Shown: in pieces, positions 53,300-63,702 of the stretch
How positions within the stretch are numbered: the first letter of the stretch is position 1
Layout of the letters: each line of letters opens with the position of its first letter
Assembly: GCA_963575745.1 (NCBI GenBank)
Contig: CAUYUJ010012102.1
Location: 217,001-281,000, forward strand
DNA length: 64,000 nt
Origin: Prorocentrum cordatum
Lineage: Eukaryota > Sar > Dinophyceae > Prorocentrales > Prorocentraceae
Reading direction: 5' to 3'
The notes under the pieces: generated by a model
Database searches by the model: none
Told to the model about the DNA's origin: nothing
Seen by the model: the letters and a program-made list of their open reading frames with translations, nothing else
Made by a program: the position numbers and the translations under genes

Positions 53300-55530
53300 T
53301 CTTCTGGCTGGTTACGTCCGCGACAAGTGTCTGAGTGACCACCGACGGGGGGCATTCAGTGAGGACCAGCTTATCACCTTGCCAGGTTGTGAAAGTGGAG
53401 GGACTGTTTATAGTCCACCCTACCTCGAGAATCCACAAAATTGCATCACTCAACGGCCCTTTGTCTCGAGCAGCCCAAGATTTACCAACAGAGTTCAACG
53501 CCGGCTCTTGGGCAGCGCGAAACGCAGAGGAGAGTGCGCTCAGAACGATGGCATCTTTGTGTTTCAGCCCAGCTTCGGGACGGGTCTGGGCGTTGTGCCG
53601 CCATTCTGATGCATGCCGTTCAATCGTGGCTGCAGCTATATATATGGGGTCTTCCTGGGACCGAGACGAGAGGGCCCAGGATAAATCCGAGGGAACCCCC
53701 GAAAGTTCCACCCCCATAGCCGCAGCCGCCGATTTTCTTCAATTTAAAACTTCCCTAGGTGAGAAGCCTTGAACTTGGGCCCCGTAGGAGATGACTGACT
53801 GTACACTCGCCTTTTAGAGCCTGGTCTTAAGTCAACGTGAGCCCCTAAACTTGTTGAGCCTACTCATTCTATATTTAAACTTACGCCGCCTAGCAGCCCT
53901 CTTGCTCAGACGACGGGCCTGGGACTTCGGCTTTCCAGCCATGTAGTCAATCCCGAGGTTTGATGGGGCGTCCTCTAGAGAGCCTCCTAGGGGGCCAATA
54001 ACAGCTTTAGCATGTTTCGCGAGCTCCTTGGAATTGGCGGTGATGGTCATCTTCTTTTCGGAGAGAGAGCATCCCAAGTATGGTTGAAGAACTTTGGCTA
54101 GAGACACCGTCATTGCCTGCATGATGGAAATGCAGAGCTTCACCGAGCTGGCCCACGAGCGCAACTGGAGGTCATCGATGTGAACTCCAAGGCAACAGTG
54201 GTCAGGGTCGAAGGTCCAGCTCTTGACAGTTGGTAAAAGATACGCCGTTGCTTCAAAAGTCGCCGACGTCGATCCAGCGATGATCCCGCTGCGGGGGCAA
54301 AGAGATGGGCCGAAAGCCCCGTGCATCAAACAAAAATCGTGCCCATCGGTATGTGCCTATGGTGTAGAGGATGACATGCATAGGGAAGCCAACTAATTCT
54401 GCTTGTTCTAGTAGCTTGCAGTGACATATCTTGCCGTAGAATTGTACTAGATCCCATAGAACACACTGCTCTTACAGCATTACGCCGAACAAGTCCTGAG
54501 GTCCCCGCCCCTGAGACATAGAGAAAGCAGCACCCAGCCAAAATTCCCGTCCCCAGGATCTACATGGGCCCCTGTGTAGTTTAGCATGCAGACGTGGCAT
54601 AGCTGGGTAGTGGCCCAAGGGTTTTCTCCCTCCTTGGGGCTTAGGCATAAGCAGCATGACTACCATCTGGATGGATGTAGGAGCCGTGCCAAGTACATCC
54701 ATCATGTGGAAGATTAACGAGAGCGCCTCCAGCGCACCAGTTGACAGCAGCGAGTAATGCCTGGGATGCGTGCCGTCTGGGGTGCATGTCCGCATCTTGA
54801 ATCGTCTCGAAAAAGATCTAATAACTTCTGGGTCGGTAGGAGGAGGAACAGGCATTGGACACAACGAAGCACGACTCGGGGGAGGGGCTTTGTCAGGCTT
54901 GACATCCCAGGCTTTAGACCAATGTTCAACCTCCGCCTCCATCCTCCTCGGAAGTGATGACGACATGCATGATCCCACTCCGACGACATCTTCAGGGCGA
55001 TATTCAGAGCCTCGAAGGAACGAGATAGCTTTCTGAACATGACCAGATCCTGCTAGAGAACACCATTCCTCCCATTCCTGCCTCTGCCTGCGGCGCTCCT
55101 GGACCTGTCCCAGTTCGGAGCAGGCTTGCGCAAACTTGATCACTGGCGCCAGCAGTGAGAATCGCATAGCATTAGAACTCTTCATCAAAATGGCACGTGC
55201 AAGGTCAGACAAGAAAGGATGCCAGAAACTGGTGCCCTGTTTCCAATAGCGTCGAAAAGGTCACCCTTTCTCTGATAGTTCCCACAACTGACGAAGGGGG
55301 GAGGTGAGGTGGGGGTCAAGCTTGTACGGTCCATTCTTGACCAGAAGCGCCTCAATCTCCTGCAATCTGTTATATACCCATAGCAAAGCACGGCCAGGCA
55401 ATACTTTGGTGTAGGCCTTGGTAGCCAACACATTGCGCAGAATCACATCTTGAAACTCAGGCGGTAGACCTCCTCTGCGGCCTTTAGCTCGTGGGCCGGT
55501 ATGTGATACTAACCAGCTCATTCCATGCAT
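53175..55530 (-). pseudogene. LINE reverse transcriptase, broken
   Basis: The frame begins after a shift from the endonuclease near 55500 and runs ...LPPEFQDVILRNVL... to a TGA at 55261-55263, then continues (PFRRYWKQGTSFW...) to a TAA at 54472-54474. It resumes with motif A, CVLWDLVQFYGKI (about 54426-54465). Another frameshift near 54300 leads to motif B, SGIIAGSTSATFEA (about 54250-54290), and motif C, VHIDDLQL (about 54160-54183), with HIDD in place of YxDD. Later stops lie at 53832-53834, 53814-53816 and 53739-53741, between recognisable pieces such as ASVQSVISYGAQVQGFS. This is a clear RT pseudogene. Confidence 0.8.
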
Positions 55531-56445
55531 GTGTGGACCATTCCAAATATACCTCGTCTAAGATAGTCTGTAGGTGTGCTTGTTCATGTTCGCTGGCCAT
55601 GTATGTGTTTCCAGATGCATGCGCGCGTGCATGTATGGCGTGCTCGAGCTTGTTGACGGGTGATGTGCATGTGGGAGGCTTACACGCAGGTCCGATTGCT
55701 GGAGTGGGGGGTAGCTTGATATACGGCGTCATGACACGTACATGCACATCATCTATACTTTTGTCTATGCTCAATTCAACAGGTAAGTGAGGACGCTTGT
55801 GCCACAAAGTGTTCACGCGCAACGTCGGGTCACATGCATCCAATGCACGACTGAGCACAAAATAATCGATCGTGGAACTGTTGCCGCCCTGGAGGAGCGC
55901 GGGTGTAGCTGGCGCCCGCATAACAGCACCAAATTTGTCGAGCGGCTGGTATGTCGAAACCAAATCAGCGGGCATACTGAAATCGCCCCCCAGGAGAAAC
56001 GGTGTGCCAGCTTGAGCGACCCGAGACCACACCTCATTAAGAACCCGACGATTTAACTCATTCATGTGCACCTGGTCCTGGAGGTAAACAGAGAAAACCT
56101 TGATGACCCCAAGCTTAGCTGCTCGCAGGAAGCACCCCGATAAACGTCCAGGAAAAATATTGCTCTTGTCGAAGCCCCAAGAGTCCAGATGTTTCCTGAT
56201 GCACACCATTGTTCCACCTGTGGCGGAGCCATTAGAATTGACAATTGCTGGTGAAGCGTACGAGTGCCAACCCATTCGCAGAATAATAGACTGCATTGAA
56301 CTGAGACCTTCTGCCAGAAGCTTGTGTTCCTGGAGAAGAACAACTTCGCATTTTGAGTCCTGTAGGAGTTCCTTGCAGGTCGACCAACAGGAACCGTTGA
56401 AGGTTGAGACTCTCAAACGAGCCCTGCTAAACACGCGGCGGCGGT
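55484..56445 (-). pseudogene. LINE APE-type endonuclease domain
   Basis: The domain would nick target DNA to prime reverse transcription. Endonuclease/exonuclease/phosphatase motifs are present: RVSTFNGSCW (start), VVLLQEHKL (metal-binding Glu), LLGGDFSMPADL (the GDxN/S-type motif), STIDYFVLSR and RPHLPVELSI (terminal His region). The frame extends upstream to 57091, but that part overlaps ORF1 out of frame and is not expected to be real. The junction with ORF1 falls in a CCG run near 56435-56445, where ORF1 stops (TPPPRV-stop) and this frame continues (RRRVFSRARL), so the two were probably once one polyprotein. It ends by a frameshift near 55500. Confidence 0.8.
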
Positions 56446-57563
56446 GTGTCCAGCTCGCCTCTCTCAGCCGATGGGCCTGAAGGTGGCCTGCGGGGCTGAG
56501 TCTTCTTCTTAAGGTGTCTCGCGATAACCCGAGGGACCCTGGCCCCTTGGGGCCCATCCAGGAGACCTTCTTGAGCGAGGGCCCCATGTAGGCCCTGGTC
56601 AGCAGCTTCCAAATCTCCTGGATCTCCATCCATATCTTCATCGTCTGATAGCTCGAACTCGGGGGATTGACCAGGGGAGGTGTCGGGGAAAGGTCTGCCG
56701 CTCTCTCGCTGCTGCCAACGCGACATCCTCTCTCCTCCTCCTCCTCCTCCTCCTCCTTCGTCTTCCCCGAGTGGCTGCACCCTCCGCTCCTCGGTGCTGT
56801 CCGAGGGGGCCAGCAACGTGGAGGCCATGTTGGTGGCAGCCGTGTAGACGTCGGCGGAGCACGGGCTGATGCCGACCAGCGCGGCCTGGTAGAGCTGGCC
56901 GAGGTGTTGCCGCAGGTCGTTGTCGAGCTGGCCGATGACCTCTGTCCACGCCTGAAGATTGACTCCAAGCGAATCTGGTGTAGGTAGGCCTTGATGTGAT
57001 TGAAGCTTAGATGCTGGATGCTGTTGAGCAAGATGGATGGCCTCAACCTCTTTGTCAATAGAAAGTTGAAGTTCTTTGCCTTCCAGCTCAAGGGCCTCGA
57101 TCTGTTCCAGGATCTTGTCCTGGCGGAGCTCGTACTTGCGGATCTTGGACTCCCTCTTCTTGATCTCTGCTTCCGTGGACATGAGGGTCTTGCTGGCAGG
57201 AACCTGGGCTTCGCGAGTGGCCCTGGCGTTGTCTAGCACACTTGACAGAACTTCTTCAGCATTCTCTGGGATAACGTCCTTGAACTTGGTGTCTGCTCCC
57301 CGGACCAACTGGTTGAGGAGCTTTATGCCTTTGCCTTTGCCACCACCCTTGTCCTTGACTCCATTGGTGTCGCCCTTCGCCCAGCTGCCGCCGAGAGGAG
57401 GGGGTGTTCCATAGCCGATCTTGGGGAGCCAGGCCTTGCAGTGGTAGCACCACTTGTAGTGCGACGGATTCTTGGAACAACCACACATACCACAAGTAAC
57501 AGTAGTCTGAGAACCATTCCAGATCCATCCCGATTTGCCTTTGCCTTTCCCATAGGAAGGCAC
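56427..57563 (-). pseudogene. LINE ORF1-like zinc-finger and coiled-coil protein
   Basis: Likely the RNA-binding part of the element. The N-terminus is Gly/Lys-rich, followed by CGMCGCSKNPSHYKWCYHC at about residues 24-42, two CxxC pairs resembling a RanBP2-like or ribbon zinc finger. Residues about 130-175 (EAEIKKRESKIRKYELRQDK and onward) form a predicted coiled coil. Acidic Ser/Asp-rich and Pro/Arg-rich segments follow. A GGA tract encodes a poly-Gly run near 56735-56755. The first codon of the open frame is GTG, with TGA upstream and no ATG at the start, so the initiation codon seems lost or lies in another frame (an ATG at about 57553 is out of frame). Confidence 0.65.
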
Positions 57564-57681
57564 CTGGTGGAGTGTGAAAATGCGGAGTGCTCCAGCAGGA
57601 GCTCACTGAAAGATACCCTGGGCCAGAATGGCCGTGGGTTCGTTGGCAGGGGCGCGCCTCCCCCACGCCAAGAGGCCAAGT

Positions 57682-57701
57682 CTGAGCCGAACCACTACGG
57701 A
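57682..57701 (-). other. Second, degenerate spliced-leader relic
   Basis: The minus strand reads TCCGTAGTGGTTCGGCTCAG directly after the intact SL. It keeps TCCGTAG and GGCTCA/G of the dinoflagellate SL with changes between. A tandem older SL is expected if a retrocopied sequence is transcribed and trans-spliced again. Confidence 0.6.
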
Positions 57702-57720
57702 CTTGAGCCAAAATGGCTAC
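57702..57720 (-). other. Dinoflagellate spliced-leader sequence at LINE 5' end
   Basis: The minus strand reads GTAGCCATTTTGGCTCAAG, identical to the last 19 of the 22 bases of the dinoflagellate SL that is trans-spliced onto nuclear mRNAs. It sits immediately inside the right 16-bp duplication. It marks copying of a mature mRNA and is not an SL RNA gene: no donor GT or SL-RNA body follows. Confidence 0.9.
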
Positions 57721-57721
57721 T

Positions 57722-57737
57722 GTATTAGATCTCCCTT
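57722..57737. repeat. Right target-site duplication of the minus-strand LINE
   Basis: GTATTAGATCTCCCTT, identical to 51363-51378. Confidence 0.88.
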
Positions 57738-57750
57738 TTCATTCACGTCG

Positions 57751-58365
57751 TCGTCCTCCTCCTCCTCCTCCTCCTCCTCCTCCTCCTCCTCCTCCATACC
57801 ATCATCATCATCATCATCATCACCATCACCATCATCATCAGAAGCAGCATCATCCTCAACATCATCATCAGCATCGTCATCACCATCATCACCACCACCA
57901 ACAACACCAGCATCATCAGCATCACCACCGTTGCCATCAACAGCATCATCGTCACCAACGACTTCAACATCATCAGCATCATCATAATCAATATCACCAT
58001 TAACACCATCCACATCACCATCGTCATCAACATTATCAGCATCAGCATCAACAACAGCATCATTGTCATCGTCACGGTAATAATGATGATCAGCATCGTC
58101 CTCGCCATCGTCATCACCATCATCACCACCATCACCATCATCGTCGTAGTCGTCGTCGTCATCGTCATTATCATCATCATCGTCATCAACATCAGCATCA
58201 TCATCATCAACGGCATCAGCATCACCCTCATACACAATCATGATCAGCATCATGATCACCATCATCGTCGTCCTCATCCTCATCCTCATCATCCTCATCA
58301 CCGACACCGTCATCAACATCATTCACACCCTTGTCCTCGTCATCACCATCGTCATCACCATCATG
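57751..58365. repeat. (CTC)n then (ATC)n array
   Basis: CTC triplets to about 57795, then about 570 bases of ATC/ACC triplets. Asp-rich minus-strand frames here come from the repeat. Confidence 0.95.
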
Positions 58366-58632
58366 GCCATCGCCCCTGACGGGCTCACAGACTTCGAGGC
58401 CGCACGAGCAATCCACGACAGCCGAGGTGTCACACGTGACGGCGTCAAGCACCTTGCTCCTAGTGCCGCCCAAGACGGCCCTACAATGAACGCGCCACGT
58501 GGTACGACTCTCAGAAGACGGGAGATACGAGATGCGCCACGTCAGGACCTCCGTGCTCCCTCGCGCACAGACCACCGAGAAAGCCTGGCTAGCACGGTGG
58601 CCAGACTTGCCGCAGGCAGCTGGACAATGCGA
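58366..58632 (-). CDS. Possible exon running into the ATC array
   Basis: The minus strand carries a protein-like frame: HCPAACGKSGHRASQAFSVV, LTWRISYLPSSESRTTWRVH, then VDCSCGLEVCEPVRG. It continues into the ATC array as an Asp/Glu-rich tail. The Cys-rich segments may bind zinc, but spacing does not match a family I know (a SWIM finger was considered and does not fit). A stop lies just upstream at about 58639, so this would be one exon. The overlapping plus-strand frame 58240-58974 is also open, so the call is weak. Confidence 0.25.
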
Positions 58633-58639
58633 GATGGCT

Positions 58640-60069
58640 TAAGATACACACAGCGCGCTCCCAAGAGGTCCCAAGAACTCCTCAAAGAGAATCTCGATGA
58701 TGTCCCCAAGGGGCTATACCTGTATAACGCCTACGGGGGCACAAGTGTTGAGTATGTTCGCTTGTTCGTGTCCAGTGGGCTATTGAAGCCCTGTCTGGCT
58801 GCAGCTATTTCCCTCGTAGCGTTTTCTGGAGCGTCCGAAATGTGCTGGCAAAGGGCCACAGACGAGCCCCACAAAGGACAAAGGGAGCAAGGAGCCCCCG
58901 CGCCTACCCGGTGCTGGCAGCCATCTCGCCTGAGACTTCCTCAAGCTGTGCTCAAGATACGAGCTCTCGCCTAGATGCCTACCACATGCTCGTCCAGGCG
59001 GCCACGATCCCTTGTACAACACATGCGCTGCGCCGTGCTCATGTCCATGCATCGCCAATCCCTTGCTCCTCGACCCACCTGATCATCTCCGCTGCGATGC
59101 AGGTTCCTTGCTGGGGCTGAAACGTCCCATGGGCTTCTGAAGCCCCAATCTGGCTCCCGCACGGCGGCAACAAGAGAGCCCCAAGAAGGGCCCAGAGAGG
59201 AACCCAATACTGCCCCTATAGCGTCCAATAGCGCTCCGTGAGTCCCAATGGTGCCCCCAAAGCAAATTCGAGGCATCACAAACTGCAACCTTCATTGGGA
59301 ACCCTCTTCTTTGATCAACGTCCTGCAAGAGAGCCCACAGAGGGACCCCAAGGCTTCCCAAAGGGCCCCAAATGCCCGAAGAGTGCTCCAAATGAGCCCC
59401 AACGGCATCAACAATTCCAACAGGCGGGCCCCGATATGGCCCACGTAAATTGCCGATGAACTCCCAGATCGAAAGATCCGCGAATGCATGTATGATTGAC
59501 TCCTGGGCCTGCCCAGGCTGACCCCGAGCATTGGTTGGACGGCTGCCACCCTCTCTTTGTTCCACTGCTTGCCCATATACTTCTTTTCTGGATGGGATGG
59601 TGGGGATCCGCAAAGCGTTTGCACTCAGTAATGTCGCGCGTGCGTTGCTCAGTGGCACCAGCATCACCACCACTCTTCCTCACTTCATAGATCCTCCCAT
59701 TCCCGGGCATCCCCTCCTCACAAGAGGGCCCAATTCCCCTCGCCCCTCGATGCAACTCAGGCGCAAACACCCCCCAAGACTCCCAGGATTGCCTAAGCAG
59801 GTCTGGAAATGCCCCAATAAGCCTCAAGATACGCCCATGAAGCCCCAAGAAGCAAATGAAAACCCTCCGTTGACGTTTCTGGGCGTCCAAACCGGCATTC
59901 TTTACAGGGCCTGACGACTGCGCCCAGCCTGGGTTTCACGAGGATTGCTTTTCACATGCCAGCGGCGCCGTCGGCGGGTTTCGCTGAATGGCGACGGGGG
60001 CGCGCAGAAGGGAAATACAGCTGCAGACGAATATTGGTAAGAGTGGGTGCTGGGGAGGGGGTCTGTCCA
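58640..60069. other. No supported gene; GCCCCAAGAGG-family at 59150-59420
   Basis: Bases 59150-59420 and 59740-59850 contain the GCCCCAAGAGG-type words. TTTCTGGATGGGATGGTGGGG at 59584 resembles 40145. Nothing else identified. Confidence 0.4.
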
Positions 60070-60095
60070 TATATATATATATATATATATATATC
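60070..60095. repeat. (TA)n microsatellite
   Basis: TATATATATA run. Confidence 0.95.
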
Positions 60096-60299
60096 ACCAA
60101 ATTTACCTAGGTGTGGGTGAATCCCAAAAATTGCATGGTTGAAAGGTGCACGGGTTTCCCGAAAGCTGGCGGCGGCACCCACAGGGCAGGCTCAAGCAAC
60201 ATCGCAGGCGGGTGAAAGGGAAACTGCTTTCCCGAAGTTCGCGGCGGCCCCCAGGGTGGGCCACTTCGTAAATGAGCTTCCCCGATGCATCTTCGCCAG

Positions 60300-60830
60300 C
60301 AGGAGTGGATCGGGGCGACAAAGACTAAGACGGCGAACTGCAGATGCCCCACAGAGGGGGCTTGGGATTCTGGGAGCCAACAACAAGCCTTTTAGCCTGG
60401 AACACAAACAAAAGGTGACGCGTGTCACCCCCGAAACCGTGTGAGAAAAGCTCATTGTAAATTTGGGCTCCAGCGAGCCATCATGGGGCAATCAGCCTTA
60501 GAGAAACAACGGGTGACACGCGCCATCACCGAAACTGTCTGAGAACAACGAGTTGTAAATTCGGGATTCTGGGAGCCAGCGTGGGTTCAGTCAGCCTCAC
60601 AGAAGCAGCGGGTGACACGTGTCACCCCCGAAACCTTTTGAGGAAGACCAACTGTGAATCTGGGATTCTGGGAGCCAATAGCAGGGTCATTCAGTCCGGA
60701 AAAAAGCAGCGGGTGACACGTGTCACCCCCGAAGCCGAATGATCACAACCAGCTGTACATTCGGGATTCTGGGAGCCAGCATGGTGGCGTGAGAACAGCA
60801 GCGGGTGGCACGTGTTGTTGGGCAGCCGGC
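60300..60830. repeat. Minisatellite, period about 100, with a GGGTGACACGTGTCACCC palindrome
   Basis: GGGATTCTGGGAGCC occurs at 60364, 60563, 60662 and 60763, with a diverged unit near 60464. Each unit carries a version of the 18-base palindrome (for example at about 60609 and 60710). Confidence 0.88.
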
Positions 60831-60835
60831 GACGA

Positions 60836-61035
60836 CGAAGACGACGACGAACTGCGGATGCCCCATGGAGGGGGGCGCAACGAAAGGCCCAGCGACGACG
60901 ACAACGAACGACGACGACGACAAAGTGCGGACGCTCCGTGGGGGGGCGCGCAGGGCCTTGCGACGACGACGGCGACGAACGACGACGACGACGACGACGA
61001 CGGCGACGGCGGCGACGACAACGACGACCCACCGA
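60836..61035. repeat. (GAC)n microsatellite
   Basis: GACGACGACG blocks separated by two GCGGATGCCCC / GCGGACGCTCC segments. Confidence 0.9.
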
Positions 61036-61749
61036 CGAAACTGAAGGGGAACTGGGACACACTAATAAATACACAGAAATAAAAAGATTCCCAATATTTT
61101 CCAGTATTTTCTGGGTTTTTGTCTTCCCCCCCACTTCCCATATTTTCCCATATTTTCTGGGAATCGCCGATTGATTGTGTCTGTGTGTTTTTCCCCTCCT
61201 GAGAAACTGCGGATGCCGCAAGAGGGGGTCGGTTGGCGAGTGGGCGGGTGCGGAAATAAGATGCTCAGCACAGATCGCATTCCGCAGTTCTGTTGGCCCG
61301 CAGGGGGAGGTTGGATGTCCAAAACAAGGCCGCTGACCAATGCCAACACGCATGCCGCAATTTTCTGGCCGTGCGGAAGGAGGGCGGGTATTGAAACATG
61401 AGATCGAATGTTTCCCCGCGAGGCGCGCCGGCCGCGAGGTGGGTGGGTACAACAAAGAACCAACGGGTTGTCCCCGGGAATTCGCTTGGGGTGTGTGGGA
61501 CGTAAAGCCTCTCGACCCGCTTGTCAAACAAAAATCTCCGCCAGTCCTGGGCGCGTCTGCGGGGGCTCTTCTTTGCATCATGAGCTCGCTTCTTGCGAAG
61601 CGATTATTGGGAACCCCTGTTCATCCAGCCTGACGCGAATTCAATTGTACATCAAGCCCCTGCCATTTCCGCCGCCTTCCACACAGAAATGAAAAGAGCA
61701 AATCTGGATGACGGATTCAATGACACCCCCCCGCCCCTCCATCTATCTT
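61036..61749. other. No supported feature
   Basis: AT-richer stretch at 61080-61190 (TTTTCCCATATTTTCTGGGAA); otherwise unassigned. Confidence 0.3.
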
Positions 61750-62335
61750 TCAGTCGGGATCCACCAAGGGGGAGTTACCCTGAGGGGGGGCATGACCTCG
61801 ATCCGCTGGTGTACCGAACTGCCGCAAGCACGTGCCCCCCGCATGCCCCACCCAATTATCAGCGACTATCGGGCATCGCCAGCGGCGGGGGCGGCACCTG
61901 TTTGGGGCGGCTCGGTGCAGAAACTGATCGAACTCATTCACACCCCAGTTTGGACGCCCGAAATGGGGACGGAAAAAATGGGTGCGATGCCCAACAACAA
62001 ATGTTGTCCCAAACCAACAGCCGCCGCTGTTGGGCAGGCGGCCTTCTGTCTCGAATGGACACAGGCCGCGGCGGCGCGGACAGCGAATCCTGTTCGAAAT
62101 GAACAGGAACTGCTGTTGAGCATCGTACCCATTCTTTCCGTGCCCATCCCGTTCGTGCCGACCCAGGGCGCACACCCCCTCTGCGGGACCCCGGCGCAGG
62201 CGCCCCCCAAGCGCGCCAAAGTGGATCCGCACGGCGGCACGCCTGGGCTCTTTTTTTTGCGCCGCCGACGCCCCGCCGCCGCGCGGCCGGCGGCGCTGCC
62301 CCGGAACTGCACGCTCTCTCCTGGAGGCTGCACGG
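61750..62335 (-). CDS. Candidate coding block G4, interrupted by FB-A
   Basis: The upstream minus-strand frame (from about 62335, ...GGACAGVPQRGCAPW) and the downstream frame (VNEFDQFLHRAAPNRCRP... to a stop at about 61750) lie on either side of FB-A at 61949-62161. Removing FB-A plus one CCCAG copy (218 bases) fuses them in frame as CAPW-GVNEFDQF. Unlike G2 and G3, the upstream frame also reads through the element, so the join is not required. The protein is Arg/Ala/Pro-rich and unrecognised; it may be only GC-driven. Confidence 0.25.
61949..62161 (+). mobile_element. FB-A foldback element, intact-length copy (TSD CCCAG)
   Basis: It is 213 bases, collinear with 49666-49878. The start is TTTGGACGCCCGAAATGGGG; the 3' end has diverged (CCCATCCCGTTCGTGCCGA). 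CCCAG flanks it at 61944-61948 and 62162-62166. Confidence 0.9.
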
Positions 62336-63320
62336 ACGTGGCGCCTCCAGAAGGGCACGAGAGTCAGGCACAAGAGCGCACGCGGTCACAACGCTCAGCT
62401 CGGATGCGCCGAGGAGGGGGGCCAGGAAGGCGGGGCTCAGCGAGTCAGGGCCTGCGGCATGTGCGCAGGCGAGGGGGGCGTATTGAAACCAGAAGGGGGA
62501 CCATGCGAGCCGAGAAGGTGCCGTGGCCCTGGCCATGAGATCCCCCCCCCAAGTCTGGAGTCATGGGTATGGTGCTACCCCCATGAGTCTGCCCCCCGCA
62601 AGGATCTCTTGGGCAGGCGCGCCAGAAGCGCGGCCGAGACTTGAGATACCTGTGTGTCATGATCCGCGATACTTCTCCAGCCGCGCAAGCAACAGCACCA
62701 CTTCCCCTCCGCGAGCGTTTGACCCCGAGGCACCAAAAGATGCCAGCACTTGCAGCAGCGTGTTTTGTTGCATTGAGCCTGGGAAACGTTTTGTTCGCCA
62801 ACAAGTGTCACTCCCATCGTCCATAGACGCCCACGGCGACAACAAAATCGAAACACCGGCTGAATCGACAACGGAAAACAAAGCCGACCGAAACGGACAT
62901 TGGACAGGCCGCAAGCAGCCTAGCAGGGCGCATCGATGCAGCAACAACACCACGACATACCGAATCGAGCCGACCGAATGCAGCAGGATGCGACGCAACC
63001 GCACCGACCGAACCGTGGAAACCCTCGATAATCTTCACCAAAACAGCAGCGCCAGCGCAACAACACAGGGCCCCTGGAACGCGTCCCGGGGGCGTGCAGC
63101 TCCCTGAACCCCAAGCGACGGCCGGACGTCAACGACAGCCTTGATTGTAATCAGTCTTTGTCCGATGCCCCCTCCTTCCATAGGAACAGCGAGAGGCGAC
63201 ACCATCACCAGCAGCGCGACGAACCAGGGGGGGTCTGACAGGTGGTGGCGCCCCCCCCCTGTTCGAAACATCCTCCATCCCTTTTTCCCTCCCGACTTCC
63301 GTAAAAGGAACAGAACACTC
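62336..63320. other. No supported gene
   Basis: Mixed GC-rich sequence. Bases 62810-63060 are rich in CGAC/CCGACCGAA words. No reading frame carries a recognisable motif. Confidence 0.3.
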
Positions 63321-63540
63321 CATAAACAGAAACTTTTGGAGCTCCGCGCGGATTTCTTGGATCGGAGCTGGACCCCCTGGCGGCGCCTCTGGCGGCGCCT
63401 CTGGCGGCGCCTCTGGCGGCGCCTCTGGCGGCGCCTCTGGCGGCGCCTCTGGCGGCGCCTCTGGCGCGCTCGGCGCGCCATTGAAGGGGGTCCAGCCCCG
63501 ATCCAAGAAATCTGTTTGGAACTCCAAAAACGTTTCTGTC
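63321..63540. mobile_element. FB-I foldback element, copy 2, with 12-bp tandem repeat
   Basis: CATAAACAGAAACTTTTGGAG and CTCCAAAAACGTTTCTG pair. GGATTTCTTGGATCGGAGCTGG pairs with the CCAGCCCCGATCCAAGAAAT region. The loop holds seven tandem copies of CTGGCGGCGCCT at 63377-63460. Confidence 0.75.
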
Positions 63541-63702
63541 CCTGCAACTATGTCCATATCCGATAATCCACGCTCCGATTGCCAGTCCTCCGACCTTCGA
63601 CCGTCCGTGGAAACTGGGTGCGTGTGTGAGTAATTCGTTCGTCAAGTGGTACTATCGCTCTCCTTCCCTCCCGACTTCCATGCGCCCGCAGCCCGCACCG
63701 AC

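Larger units (their letters stand above)
51379..57721 (-). mobile_element. Complete-length but decayed LINE with spliced-leader 5' end
   Basis: A 6.3-kb non-LTR retrotransposon read from 57721 down to 51379. The order is SL and SL relic, 5' leader, ORF1, APE-like endonuclease, reverse transcriptase, RNase H and Cys-rich tail, then a 3' UTR of about 186 bases with no poly(A). It is bounded by 16-bp identical direct repeats. All coding parts are broken by frameshifts or stops, so this copy cannot move by itself. The 5' end lacks only about three SL bases, so it was inserted almost full length. Confidence 0.9.

Noticed and set aside
56427-57091. Upstream part of the endonuclease frame as coding
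   Set aside because: It is out of frame with ORF1, which has the zinc finger and coiled coil; the endonuclease similarity begins only near 56445.
57614-57636. Third spliced-leader relic in the minus-strand LINE
   Set aside because: GGCCATTCTGGCCCAGG matches only part of the SL; not enough to call beyond a mention.
58366-58632. SWIM-type zinc finger
   Set aside because: The Cys spacing CSCGLEVC is followed by no suitably placed CxH pair.
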